NCBI RefSeq assembly: GCF_001861355.1
Contig: NZ_MASN01000018.1
Location: 124,001 to 188,000, forward strand
DNA length: 64,000 nt
DNA from: Natrialba sp. SSL1
GTDB taxonomy: Archaea > Halobacteriota > Halobacteria > Halobacteriales > Natrialbaceae
Direction: 5' to 3'
Numbering within the stretch: the first letter of the stretch is position 1; every line of letters begins with the position of its first letter. Under the pieces are notes generated by a model, which saw only the letters and a list, made by a program, of their open reading frames with translations, was not told the origin of the DNA and made no database searches. This document shows positions 8,783 through 16,296 of this stretch, one piece after another. The position numbers and the translations under genes were made by a program.

Positions 8783-9250
8783 TCAGACGGACAGCACCGG
8801 CTGACTCGCATAGGACAGCACGTACTCGGCAACCTTCTCGAGTACCTCCGCCGACGCGGCGTCGGTAACGGGCTCGCGCGGGAGGACGATGAAATCGGCA
8901 TCGACGTCGTCTGCGGTGTCGAGGACGACGTTGCCAGGGTGGCGCGTCTTGCGGGTCTGGGAGAAGCCGTCGTCAATCGAAGTCGACAGCGCGACGCCTC
9001 GTTGGTCGGCGATCCGACCGATGTCTTCGAGAAAGCCCTGAGAGTTCTCGGCGACGGCGGCTTCGTCGACGGTGCCGACATCCATCCCGCGGACGACGCC
9101 GTGGCCGAGCACGTAGAGGACGTGGACCGACGCGTCATAGCGGTCTGCGATCGCGACGGCGTACTCGACGGCGGTCGCGGACTCATCGCTTCCGTCGACG
9201 GGGGCGAGAACGGTATCGACGGTCACCGGCTCGCTGTCGTCCATGGACAT
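8783..9250 (-). CDS. Universal stress protein (UspA family)
   Basis: A 155-residue Usp domain with an N-terminal strand TVLAPVDGSDESATAVEYAV and a C-terminal strand ASQPVLSV. The ATP-loop Gly residues are weak (FIVLPREPVTDAASAEVLEK), so it belongs to the non-ATP-binding type. It starts with ATG 9250 (MSMDD); upstream sequence is a repeat tract. It is convergent with the 7770-8746 operon and lies downstream of the amino-acid permease, from which it is separated by heptamer repeats. Confidence 0.82.
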   Translation of the reverse strand: MSMDDSEPVTVDTVLAPVDGSDESATAVEYAVAIADRYDASVHVLYVLGHGVVRGMDVGTVDEAAVAENSQGFLEDIGRIADQRGVALSTSIDDGFSQTRKTRHPGNVVLDTADDVDADFIVLPREPVTDAASAEVLEKVAEYVLSYASQPVLSV

Positions 9251-9322
9251 ATGGAGAGGATGTGCGCGCAGTCGGCAAAAACCCTCGGACGAGAACCAGT
9301 GTGGTAGATGGTCGAAGGAGGA

Positions 9323-9364
9323 AGTTGGTAGTTGGTAGTTGGCAGTTGGTAGTTGGCAGTTGGC
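9323..9364. repeat. Intergenic heptamer tandem repeat (AGTTGGT/C x6)
   Basis: Six consecutive 7-base units alternate between AGTTGGT and AGTTGGC, followed by decayed copies (CAGTTAG, CAGTTGA) to about 9400. The tract lies between the stop of the permease gene and the start of the Usp gene, both on the minus strand. The period-7 structure is shared with the tracts at 22164 and 25333 although the unit differs. Confidence 0.9.
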
Positions 9365-9417
9365 AGTTAGAAGCAAACAGTTAGCAGCGAACAGTTGAAA
9401 ACCGACTACCGACCTCG

Positions 9418-10827
9418 TCAATCGTCCTGCAACTGTTCGATCTTCTCGAGTGCGGCCCGCTCGTGTTCCTCGGAATGGCCCTCAGAAACGAGGTAAAAGG
9501 CGAGTCCGAGCGCACACCACAGCAACACGATCAGCCACTCGTAGGGCCACAGCAGAGCGGATTGACCGCCTGGCAGGTAGAGGTAGACGAAGAATACCGT
9601 CAGGGCGAGGCCGAGGAAACCGATGGCTTTCCCGCCCGGCACCTTGTACGGTCGATCCATGTCGGGCTCCCGATAGCGCAGGACGAGGAAGGAAATGGCG
9701 ACGAGCAGCCACGCGACGACGATGCCGAGCCCGCCGGCGTTGACGATCCAGTCGAGCATCTGTTCGCCGAACAGCGGTGCGAAGACGGAGAGGCCGCCGA
9801 TGAAGAGGATCGCATTACTCGGCGTGTTGTACTCGGGGTGGATTTTTGCGAACTGTTCGGGGAGCATGCCGCTCTCTGCGAGCGCGAAGAGCGCGCGGCT
9901 GCCGCCGATGATGAAGGCGTTCCAGCTGGTGAGGATGCCGGCGATGCCGGCCAGCGCCATGAGTTGGCCGATGGTCTGGCTGTCGAACAGCGCGGCCATC
10001 GCGTCGGCGGCCGGCAGCGGGCTGTCGACGAGTTCAGCGCCGGAGAGACCGCGGCTTGCACCCCAGATAACGGCGATATAGAACAGTGTCGCCATCCCGA
10101 CGGCAGCGAGGACGAGCAAGCCGAGCGAACGCGGCTCGACATCGGCCTCCTCGGCCGACTGTGGGATCACGTCGAAGCCGACGAACATGAACGGCGTCTG
10201 AAGGATCACGGCGAAGATGCCGGCGGTGCCGGCGGTGAACGCGGGATCAGGCGAAGGAGAGCCGTAGCCGATTGCACCGGCGATGAGGACGGCACCCGCG
10301 AACGCGATCACGATGGTCATGATGATCTGGAACTGCGCTGCCGGCCGGATGCCAACGTAGTTCAGTGCCGTGACGAAGACGGTGCCGAGGATGCCGACGA
10401 GGACCCACGTCCCGTAGACGGGTTCACCGGCGACCGACCAGAGTTCGACCGCGTTGAAGTTCGGTATCAGGAACGCCATCGCCGAAGGGAGCGCAACGGC
10501 TTCGAACGCGGCGACAGTAACGTAGCCGAAGATAATCGCCCACGTACAGATAAACGCCCCAATCGGCCCTAGCGCCCGTAAACTGTAGACGTGTTCGCCG
10601 CCCACGATCGGCATCGCAGAGGCGAGTTCGCCGTAGAGGATCGCGACGACACCGACCATGAACCCGCCGATAATAAAGGCGAGAATCGCGCCGAGGGGGC
10701 CGCCTTCGTTGATCCACGTCCCGGAGAGGATGATCCATCCCCAGCCGATCATCGCGCCGAACGCAAGCACTAACGTATCTCGTTTTGAGAGTGTGCGAAC
10801 GAGTCCACTCTCGGTTGTCTCTGACAT
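9418..10827 (-). CDS. APC-superfamily amino-acid permease
   Basis: A 469-residue integral membrane protein with about 12 predicted helices. The first helix has GAMIGWGWIILSG, the glycine-rich unwound motif of APC transporters, and helix 6 has VIPQSAEEADVEPRSLG, which resembles the conserved motif of amino-acid/polyamine carriers. The C-terminus is a soluble acidic tail (EEHERAALEKIEQLQDD). The likely role is uptake of an amino acid or related solute using an ion gradient. ATG 10827 (MSETTESG) is chosen; 10833 is two residues longer. It is divergent from an Lrp/AsnC-type regulator, and a perfect 12-bp palindrome lies just before its start. Confidence 0.9.
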   Translation of the reverse strand: MSETTESGLVRTLSKRDTLVLAFGAMIGWGWIILSGTWINEGGPLGAILAFIIGGFMVGVVAILYGELASAMPIVGGEHVYSLRALGPIGAFICTWAIIFGYVTVAAFEAVALPSAMAFLIPNFNAVELWSVAGEPVYGTWVLVGILGTVFVTALNYVGIRPAAQFQIIMTIVIAFAGAVLIAGAIGYGSPSPDPAFTAGTAGIFAVILQTPFMFVGFDVIPQSAEEADVEPRSLGLLVLAAVGMATLFYIAVIWGASRGLSGAELVDSPLPAADAMAALFDSQTIGQLMALAGIAGILTSWNAFIIGGSRALFALAESGMLPEQFAKIHPEYNTPSNAILFIGGLSVFAPLFGEQMLDWIVNAGGLGIVVAWLLVAISFLVLRYREPDMDRPYKVPGGKAIGFLGLALTVFFVYLYLPGGQSALLWPYEWLIVLLWCALGLAFYLVSEGHSEEHERAALEKIEQLQDD

Positions 10828-10838
10828 ACACATTCGCA

Positions 10839-10850
10839 AACCAATTGGTT
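10839..10850. promoter_or_regulatory. Perfect palindrome between promoter and permease start
   Basis: AACCAATTGGTT is a perfect 12-bp palindrome, nearly extended by GCAA/TTGC on the flanks. It sits between a TATA-like TTTTATGC (rc of about 10853-10860) and the permease ATG. It is a candidate operator, possibly for the divergent Lrp-type regulator. Confidence 0.5.
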
Positions 10851-10872
10851 GCATAAAACACCATCGTTACCA

Positions 10873-11161
10873 CGGATATTGGACATAGATCGTGTTTCTA
10901 ACACTCAATGGGATAATAGACAATAAATCACAATCCTTCGAAGATCGTGCCACTGATTCGACCGCTCACGAACCCGTTCGAACCGTGTTCAATTGAGAAA
11001 CAGTTACAGCAGTTCGGACGCCAGCATAGAGACACACCGACGCACTGTCCCGAACTGAGTCACGGATTCGGTCCGCTGTCGGGCCCACTCGATTCCGACC
11101 AGTTCTGACCCGAACCGACTCGACGTGACTCGAGTACGGACGTGCACGGCGAGTGATCACA
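10873..11161. other. Divergent intergenic region, no gene seen
   Basis: The gap between the permease and the Lrp-type regulator starts AT-rich (TTGGACATAG to about 10940, including TAATAGACAATAAATC) and then returns to normal GC. No credible coding frame is seen in it. Its AT-rich part probably holds the regulator's promoter elements. Confidence 0.5.
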
Positions 11162-11725
11162 ATGAGCGATGACATGGGACGCGACACAGCCGACCTCGAC
11201 GAAAAGGACATTCAAATTCTCAAAGCGGTCGCCGCGAAGGGCGTCACCAGCCCCGATAAGATCCACCAGGAGACCGGCATCCCCAAATCCACGGTTCACT
11301 ACCGCCTGGATCAGCTACAGGATGCGGGGGTACTCGAGAACGACCGTTACGATATGAACCTCGAGAAACTGGGGCTGTCGATCACCCTCATCTCGGAGGT
11401 GTGGGCGGAGTTCGACGAGGGGTACCACCAGACCGTGGGCGAGAAGCTCACCGCGATCGAGGGCGTCAATCAGGTGCACTTCACGATGGGCGAGACCGAT
11501 TTCGTCGTCATCGCACACGTACCGAACCGGCAGATGGTCGAATCGCTGGTTGCAGACTACGAAGCGATCGACGAGATTCGGCGCACGAGCTCGAAGTTCG
11601 TCATCACGACGCTCAAGAACGAACCGTTGCCGGTCAACGATTTCGAGTACGAGACGCTCGTCCGCGCGTTGACGGATGCTGAGGTTGCGGTCGAGGGGCA
11701 AGGCGAAGACGGAGGCGAGGACTGA
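11162..11725 (+). CDS. Lrp/AsnC-family transcriptional regulator
   Basis: The 187-residue protein starts MSDDMGRDTADLDEKDIQIL. An N-terminal winged helix-turn-helix (residues ~15-65: DKIHQETGIPKSTVHYRLDQL) is followed by a RAM/AsnC-type effector domain (EGVNQVHFTMGETDFVVIAHV). The C-terminus is acidic (EGQGEDGGED). Lrp proteins bind palindromic sites as oligomers and respond to amino acids. It is divergent from an amino-acid permease, so local control of that gene is a reasonable inference. ATG 11162 is preferred over the GTG nine bases upstream. Confidence 0.9.
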   Translation: MSDDMGRDTADLDEKDIQILKAVAAKGVTSPDKIHQETGIPKSTVHYRLDQLQDAGVLENDRYDMNLEKLGLSITLISEVWAEFDEGYHQTVGEKLTAIEGVNQVHFTMGETDFVVIAHVPNRQMVESLVADYEAIDEIRRTSSKFVITTLKNEPLPVNDFEYETLVRALTDAEVAVEGQGEDGGED

Positions 11726-11800
11726 GACGGAGACGGAGGCGACAGCGGAGACAGACACAGACACAGATACGAAGACGGACACAGAGACGACGACCCCCAG
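11726..11800. repeat. Short-period GACGGA/GACACA repeat tract
   Basis: The tract after the Lrp stop repeats GACGGAG, GACACA and related hexamers. It continues the repeat that encodes the regulator's acidic C-terminus. It holds no separate gene. Confidence 0.6.
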
Positions 11801-11828
11801 CCCCATCGACAGCCACCCGCCGTGAGGC

Positions 11829-11834
11829 TTTATA
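11829..11834 (+). promoter_or_regulatory. TATA-like box of the 11859 Usp gene
   Basis: TTTATA lies 25-30 bases before the ATG at 11859, the spacing expected for a leaderless transcript. Confidence 0.6.
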
Positions 11835-11858
11835 GCGACGGCCACCCAATCGTCACCC

Positions 11859-12320
11859 ATGTTCGACACGGTCGTCGTCGCCACGGACGGCTCCGACAGC
11901 GTCAGCCGCGCCATCGACGTCGCACTCGATCTGGCCGACCGATTCGACGCCGAGGTCCACGCCCTTTCGGTCGTCGACGCCAGCGAGGTCGACGCCTCAC
12001 CCCAACAGCTCCGCGAGGAACTGCGCACCGCACTCGAGACGACCGCCGACGCCGCAGTCGCCACGGTCGAAGATCGGACGGATCGCGAGATTACGACCGC
12101 GGCGCGCGAAGGGCGTCCTGCCGCCGAAATCTGTGAGTACGCCCGCGAGGTCGATGCCGACCTCGTCGCGACGGGCACCCGCGGCCGCCACGGCGAGAAC
12201 CGCCTGCTGCTCGGCAGTGTCGCCGAGCGCATCGTCCGCACCTCGCCCGTCCCGGTGCTGACTGTGCGCCAACTCGAGTCGATGGCCGACAACGTGGACG
12301 AGACGGCTGCCGTGGCCTAA
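11859..12320 (+). CDS. Universal stress protein, ATP-binding type
   Basis: A 153-residue classic Usp domain, MFDTVVVATDGSDSVSRA at the start. It has the full nucleotide loop GTRGRHGENRLLLGSVAERIVRTSPVPVL, here split as GTRGRHG followed by LGSVAERIV, which fits G-x2-G-x9-G-S. This makes it the best candidate ATP binder among the three Usp proteins in the window. A clear TATA box precedes it, so it is probably transcribed alone. Confidence 0.9.
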   Translation: MFDTVVVATDGSDSVSRAIDVALDLADRFDAEVHALSVVDASEVDASPQQLREELRTALETTADAAVATVEDRTDREITTAAREGRPAAEICEYAREVDADLVATGTRGRHGENRLLLGSVAERIVRTSPVPVLTVRQLESMADNVDETAAVA

Positions 12321-12679
12321 CAGCGGCTAGTGGCGAGTGATTGTCAGAATCTATCCATAAGTGACTCAGGTAGTTCAATCACTGCAGGTGCTTATTGACC
12401 GCTGCACATCCTCCCGGTCAACGTATCTCTTCGGAGCGTCGTGCTGAATACAGAGCGCGAATGGCCGGCGAGTTAGAGCGTGACCAACGCGGAGGATCGA
12501 ACGCTCAGGACAGAGGAAGCAGAGAACGACCTCGGGAATCTTGTCCGTGGTTCCACTGTTTGAATCGAGACGCACGAGTACCGTTCAGGTTAGCACGATA
12601 AGGCGTCCGGGAACAGCGGCATCGTGAACACAATCTGAGTAGCCGTACCCCTTTGCCGCTGGAAGTTGATAGTACACTA
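12321..12679. other. Intergenic region without a convincing gene
   Basis: About 360 bases between the Usp gene and the HTH_10 regulator. Short open frames exist on both strands (for example 12395-12601 plus and 12375-12575 minus), but neither has a recognisable domain or haloarchaeal acidic composition. No RNA structure is evident. The AT-rich part near 12340-12395 may hold promoter or terminator signals. Confidence 0.5.
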
Positions 12680-13336
12680 ATGGCTACTGAGGCGACGTTC
12701 ACGGTACCGTCTGACCAGTTCCCGTTGGGGACGGTGTTCGACCAACTCCCGGACGTGACAGTAGAACTTGAGCGGATTATCCCTGCACGGGACGTGGTGG
12801 TCCCGTACTTCTGGGTGCGAGGAACCGAAGTCAATGACATCGAGAACGCGTTCACCGAACACTCGGGCGTGACAGATATTCGACTCGTTGACTCCGTCGA
12901 AGACGAATATCTGTTACGCGTCGAGTGGACGCTGGACTACGAAGACGTGCTCACCATATTGGCGGAGACGGAGATACCGCTCATCGAAGCCACTGGCACG
13001 AACCAGCAGTGGACGTTCGAGATTCGCGGCGACGACCGGAGCGACATCGCAACCTTTCAACGGCGCTGTCGAGAGCTCGGTATCCCGATCACGCTGACAG
13101 AGTTGCACGCGCTCACACCAATCGAGACGGGCACCGAGGAGGCGCTCACCGACACCCAACAAGAGGCGCTGGTGCTCGCCTACGAGCGTGGCTATTTCGA
13201 GTCCCCCCGCGAAGTCACGCTGGAAGAACTCGGTGAGGAACTCGGCATCTCACAGCAGGCCGTCGGCTCCCGTCTCTGGGGTGGAATTAGGCACGTCCTT
13301 GGGAGCACGCTCTCCGCCGTCGAAGTCCGTTCCTGA
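12680..13336 (+). CDS. HTH_10 (bacterio-opsin activator-like) transcriptional regulator
   Basis: The 218-residue protein has an N-terminal haloarchaeal sensor-like domain (MATEATFTVPSDQFPLGTVF) and a C-terminal HTH_10 domain, LTDTQQEALVLAYERGYFES followed by PREVTLEELGEELGISQQAV. This layout is that of the bacterio-opsin activator (Bat) C-terminal family, which has many members in each haloarchaeon. An in-frame GTG/ATG nine codons upstream is possible, but ATG 12680 gives the usual start. Targets are unknown. It precedes a DUF7344 gene by 71 bases on the same strand. Confidence 0.9.
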   Translation: MATEATFTVPSDQFPLGTVFDQLPDVTVELERIIPARDVVVPYFWVRGTEVNDIENAFTEHSGVTDIRLVDSVEDEYLLRVEWTLDYEDVLTILAETEIPLIEATGTNQQWTFEIRGDDRSDIATFQRRCRELGIPITLTELHALTPIETGTEEALTDTQQEALVLAYERGYFESPREVTLEELGEELGISQQAVGSRLWGGIRHVLGSTLSAVEVRS

Positions 13337-13407
13337 TCGGACATATAAAAACGGTTTGTACAGGAAAAAGTCAGCGTGATTGCCGCCGATAGTCTGCACT
13401 AAAGACA

Positions 13408-13767
13408 ATGAGTCAGGATTCCATCGCCTTCGATTCGATACTACACCTGTGCCAAGACCAGCATCGCCGGATCGTACTTGCGGTACTCGCAGCAGAACAG
13501 CGGTCGTTGACACTAAACGACCTCACACAAACCGTCCTCAAATACAATCATCATAGCCAACTTACAGAGGTCTCTAAGGACGTTCTCGCAGAGATTCGCC
13601 TCTCACTCTATCACGTCCACATCCCAAAGTTGGCCTCGGAAGGGCTCGTTTCCTACGATACCGATCGACAACTCGTGGAACCGACCGAGCAGTTCGAACA
13701 GGTACAGCCGACCGTGTCCACGATCCTCGATGCCGACCCCACGCTCGAAGTGCCACTCGAACTGTAG
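13408..13767 (+). CDS. DUF7344 winged-helix protein
   Basis: This 119-residue protein carries the haloarchaeal DUF7344 winged-helix pattern: CQDQHRRIVLAVLA then LTLNDLTQTVL, a spacer, and SLYHVHIPKLASEGLVSYD, in which HIPKL and GLVxYD form the wing. There is no other domain. It is probably a small DNA-binding regulator; its target is unknown. It follows an HTH_10 regulator on the same strand and has its own ATG with no evident ribosome-binding site. Confidence 0.85.
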   Translation: MSQDSIAFDSILHLCQDQHRRIVLAVLAAEQRSLTLNDLTQTVLKYNHHSQLTEVSKDVLAEIRLSLYHVHIPKLASEGLVSYDTDRQLVEPTEQFEQVQPTVSTILDADPTLEVPLEL

Positions 13768-14126
13768 CACCGATCACCCGCTATCCATCCTCGTTCAGCA
13801 CCAGATCCTTCCTTGAGAGAATGACGGTAACGGACAATACGCACGTGTAATGAGTGACTTGTTTACCACTTCCGTTGCGAAACTAACGAAGTCGTCAATA
13901 CTCTATATTCAGTAGGTGGCTTTTGACATCTGACGGAGAAATTGATCGTCTCTCCGTTACCTGTCCGACCTATACTGAACGCGGGTTTCGTAAATTACAC
14001 TGAAACAAAGAACCGGCTTGTCAATACGCGACTCGAATCTACTAGACGAGAGCCGACTACAGCACAGCATCGACCACAGCCACCCAAGACCGGCGGTTAC
14101 TTCCCGCCCGCTCACCCAGTACCGGT
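13768..14126. other. Intergenic region, AT-rich in the middle, no gene seen
   Basis: About 360 bases ahead of the DHH gene. The part from roughly 13850 to 13930 is AT-rich (for example CAATACTCTATATTCAG). No coding frame with family resemblance and no RNA gene is recognisable. Confidence 0.5.
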
Positions 14127-15407
14127 ATGTTCGACGAACTCATCGACAGCGGCGAGCTCCCGATCGCTCGCAAGTCTGTCCTCCCGGGCACCGGCTTCTT
14201 TCTCCCGGACGAACTCGAGGAGGACTTCGAAGACGAACAAACCCAGGCAGCACTCGAGGGCGCGGATGTCGCCGTCATCGCCGACGCCGACGCGGACGGC
14301 CTCGCCTGCGTCGCACTGATTCGCGAGGCGTACGACGACGTGCAGGTTGTGCCGGAGCCGGACGACGACACGGACACCGAAGACGCCGAGGGAACCGAAG
14401 AAACCGAAGAAACCGAAGAAACCGAAGAAACCGAAGCAATCGCCGCCGGCGACAACGGCGACGACCCACTCGAGGAGCCCGAGCCGACACCCCACTCCGT
14501 CGCGCTCGTCCCCGCCAGCCCGCACAACGTCGAGGACGCCCTCGCCCGCGTCGCCGAATTCGGCGACGACGGCATCGATCTCTTCGTCTGTGACCTCTGT
14601 CCCGATCGCTACGAGTACGTCGAGGACGAACTCGACGCCGCGCTCGACACCGCCGACAGCGTCGCCTGGTACGACCACCACCAGTGGGGCGACGACGTCG
14701 CTGACGCGGTTCGCGACGCCGGTGTCGAACTCGTCGTCGGCGACTCCGACGAAGAGTGCAGCGCCGACGTCGTCTACCGGTCACTCGAGTACGAGTTCGA
14801 TTCGATGTACGAAGAACTCGCAGCGGTCACCCGGGATCACGACCTCTGGCTGCGCGAGGATCCACGCAGCGACGATCTAGCGGATTACGCCTACTGGACG
14901 GATCCGGCGGAGTACGTCGAGGTCGTCCGCGAGTACGGCGTCGACCTGCCGGCGTGGGCCGAGGAGTTCATCGCCGAGCGCCGGATCGAGAAGGAGCAGT
15001 TGATCGACCAAGCGATCGGTCGCGCGGAGTTCCGCGAGATCGGCGACTATACGGTGGGGATCACCTACGGCCGGTGTTCGCAGAACGAGGTGGCAGAGGC
15101 GATGCGCGAGGACGGTGCCGACGCCTCGGTGATCGTCAAGCCCGCGGGCTCGGCGTCGATTCGCGGGACGGACGAGTTCGACCGCTGCCACGAGGTTGCG
15201 GGAAAGGTAAACGGCGGCGGGCATCCGAAGGCGGCGGGCTGTAAGCCCGATATCTACAACGATATGCTCGACTACGCGAATCACTGGACCTCCCGCGGTG
15301 CGGTGACGAAGCAGGTGATTCTCACTGCGTTCCGGGACGTAGTGGAATCCGCAGCGGAGGAAGCTGAAGCCGAAGAAAGCGATACCGACGCAAGCAGCGA
15401 CGCCTGA
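14127..15407 (+). CDS. DHH-family phosphoesterase (RecJ-like)
   Basis: The 426-residue protein has the DHH motifs IADADADGLA (53-58) and YDHHQWG (DHH 183-185) and a C-terminal DHHA1-type GGGHPKAAG substrate loop. Archaeal relatives act as single-strand nucleases or phosphoesterases on short nucleic acids or cyclic dinucleotides; the substrate here is not predictable. Between motifs I and III an acidic insert (about residues 79-120) contains the run EETEETEETEETE, encoded by a 9-bp tandem repeat. The C-terminus is also acidic (EEAEAEESDTDASSDA). The repeat insert lies away from the catalytic motifs and should be a flexible loop. Confidence 0.9.
   Translation: MFDELIDSGELPIARKSVLPGTGFFLPDELEEDFEDEQTQAALEGADVAVIADADADGLACVALIREAYDDVQVVPEPDDDTDTEDAEGTEETEETEETEETEAIAAGDNGDDPLEEPEPTPHSVALVPASPHNVEDALARVAEFGDDGIDLFVCDLCPDRYEYVEDELDAALDTADSVAWYDHHQWGDDVADAVRDAGVELVVGDSDEECSADVVYRSLEYEFDSMYEELAAVTRDHDLWLREDPRSDDLADYAYWTDPAEYVEVVREYGVDLPAWAEEFIAERRIEKEQLIDQAIGRAEFREIGDYTVGITYGRCSQNEVAEAMREDGADASVIVKPAGSASIRGTDEFDRCHEVAGKVNGGGHPKAAGCKPDIYNDMLDYANHWTSRGAVTKQVILTAFRDVVESAAEEAEAEESDTDASSDA
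14393..14436 (+). repeat. In-frame 9-bp tandem repeat (AACCGAAGA) inside the DHH gene
   Basis: Four exact AACCGAAGA units plus a partial fifth, in frame, encode (EET)n. Such a tract can change copy number without frameshift. Confidence 0.9.
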
Positions 15408-15457
15408 GACGGGTTTCGTTCGATCTGTCGCGCAACTGTGTGAGAACCGCTGAAAGA

Positions 15458-16162
15458 CTACTCCTGGGAGAGCACGTACCGCAACACCAGCTGCAGCACG
15501 TGGACGAAGACACCGGCCACGGCGATGTAGACGCCGATCGTCTGCAGCGTCGCCGAGGCGTCTCTGTTATCTCTGACCTGCCAAATTTCGTAGCCGAGAC
15601 GGAGCAGGAAGCCGAGGAAGATCAGCACGAAGCCGACGAGGAGCAGCGCTGGCAGGACGAACGAGCCGACGAGGATCACAAGGACGCCGCCGATGAACGA
15701 GAAGTTCGCGAATCGTCCCCAGTGCTCGAACGTCGCGCTCCGCGCGTAGACGTAGCCGGAGATCAGCGCCGTCATCACGGCGACGACGACCGCCGTCAGG
15801 GCCAGAATCTCGACCTGCAAGACCTGCGGTGCCCGCGAGAGGACGCCGGCTCCGAAGATCCCGAACGCGAGTTGCAGGATGAGCATCCCGACGAACGCGA
15901 TTCCCATGTCGCCGCCTTTGACGCCCCGTTCGGCGACGAGTTCGCCGCCCATAATCGCCGCACCGTAGATGATCACGCCGAGAATCGGCGCGACTCCGAA
16001 CAGGTAGTTGTTGATCTCCGCGAGCTGTGGAATCTGTGCGAAGACGTACATCAGGACGACGTTGATGCCCATCAATACGCTCGCACCACCGATGACGCGC
16101 GCCTCGCGACTCGAGAGCCCGAAGCCGCGCTCTGTCTCCTGCGGTGTCTCGAAGGAACTCAT
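15458..16162 (-). CDS. Seven-TM membrane protein, Bax inhibitor-1-like
   Basis: A 234-residue hydrophobic protein with about seven predicted helices after a short polar N-terminus (MSSFETPQETERGFGLSSRE). Helices include GGASVLMGINVVLMYVF, LGVIIYGAAIMGGELV and LALTAVVVAVMTALISGYVY. The layout and loops (ATFEHWGRFAN, VRDNRDASATLQTIGVYI) recall haloarchaeal proteins in the BI-1/YccA superfamily, but the assignment is from overall pattern only. It is convergent with the DHH gene and divergent from the Mrr-type nuclease gene. Confidence 0.6.
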   Translation of the reverse strand: MSSFETPQETERGFGLSSREARVIGGASVLMGINVVLMYVFAQIPQLAEINNYLFGVAPILGVIIYGAAIMGGELVAERGVKGGDMGIAFVGMLILQLAFGIFGAGVLSRAPQVLQVEILALTAVVVAVMTALISGYVYARSATFEHWGRFANFSFIGGVLVILVGSFVLPALLLVGFVLIFLGFLLRLGYEIWQVRDNRDASATLQTIGVYIAVAGVFVHVLQLVLRYVLSQE

Positions 16163-16296
16163 TGGGCGGTGCTACCGCAGCAGGGCTGAAAAGCGTGGTC
16201 CTTGCTGTCGGGCGATTATGACAGTGACACAAACCCTTTCGTGACCGTCACGACCGAAAGACTGTCGGTAGCGCCACAACAAGCGCCAGTATTCGG

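Noticed and set aside
12375-12601. Two short opposite open frames in the 12.3-12.7 kb gap
   Set aside because: Neither has acidic composition or a family pattern.
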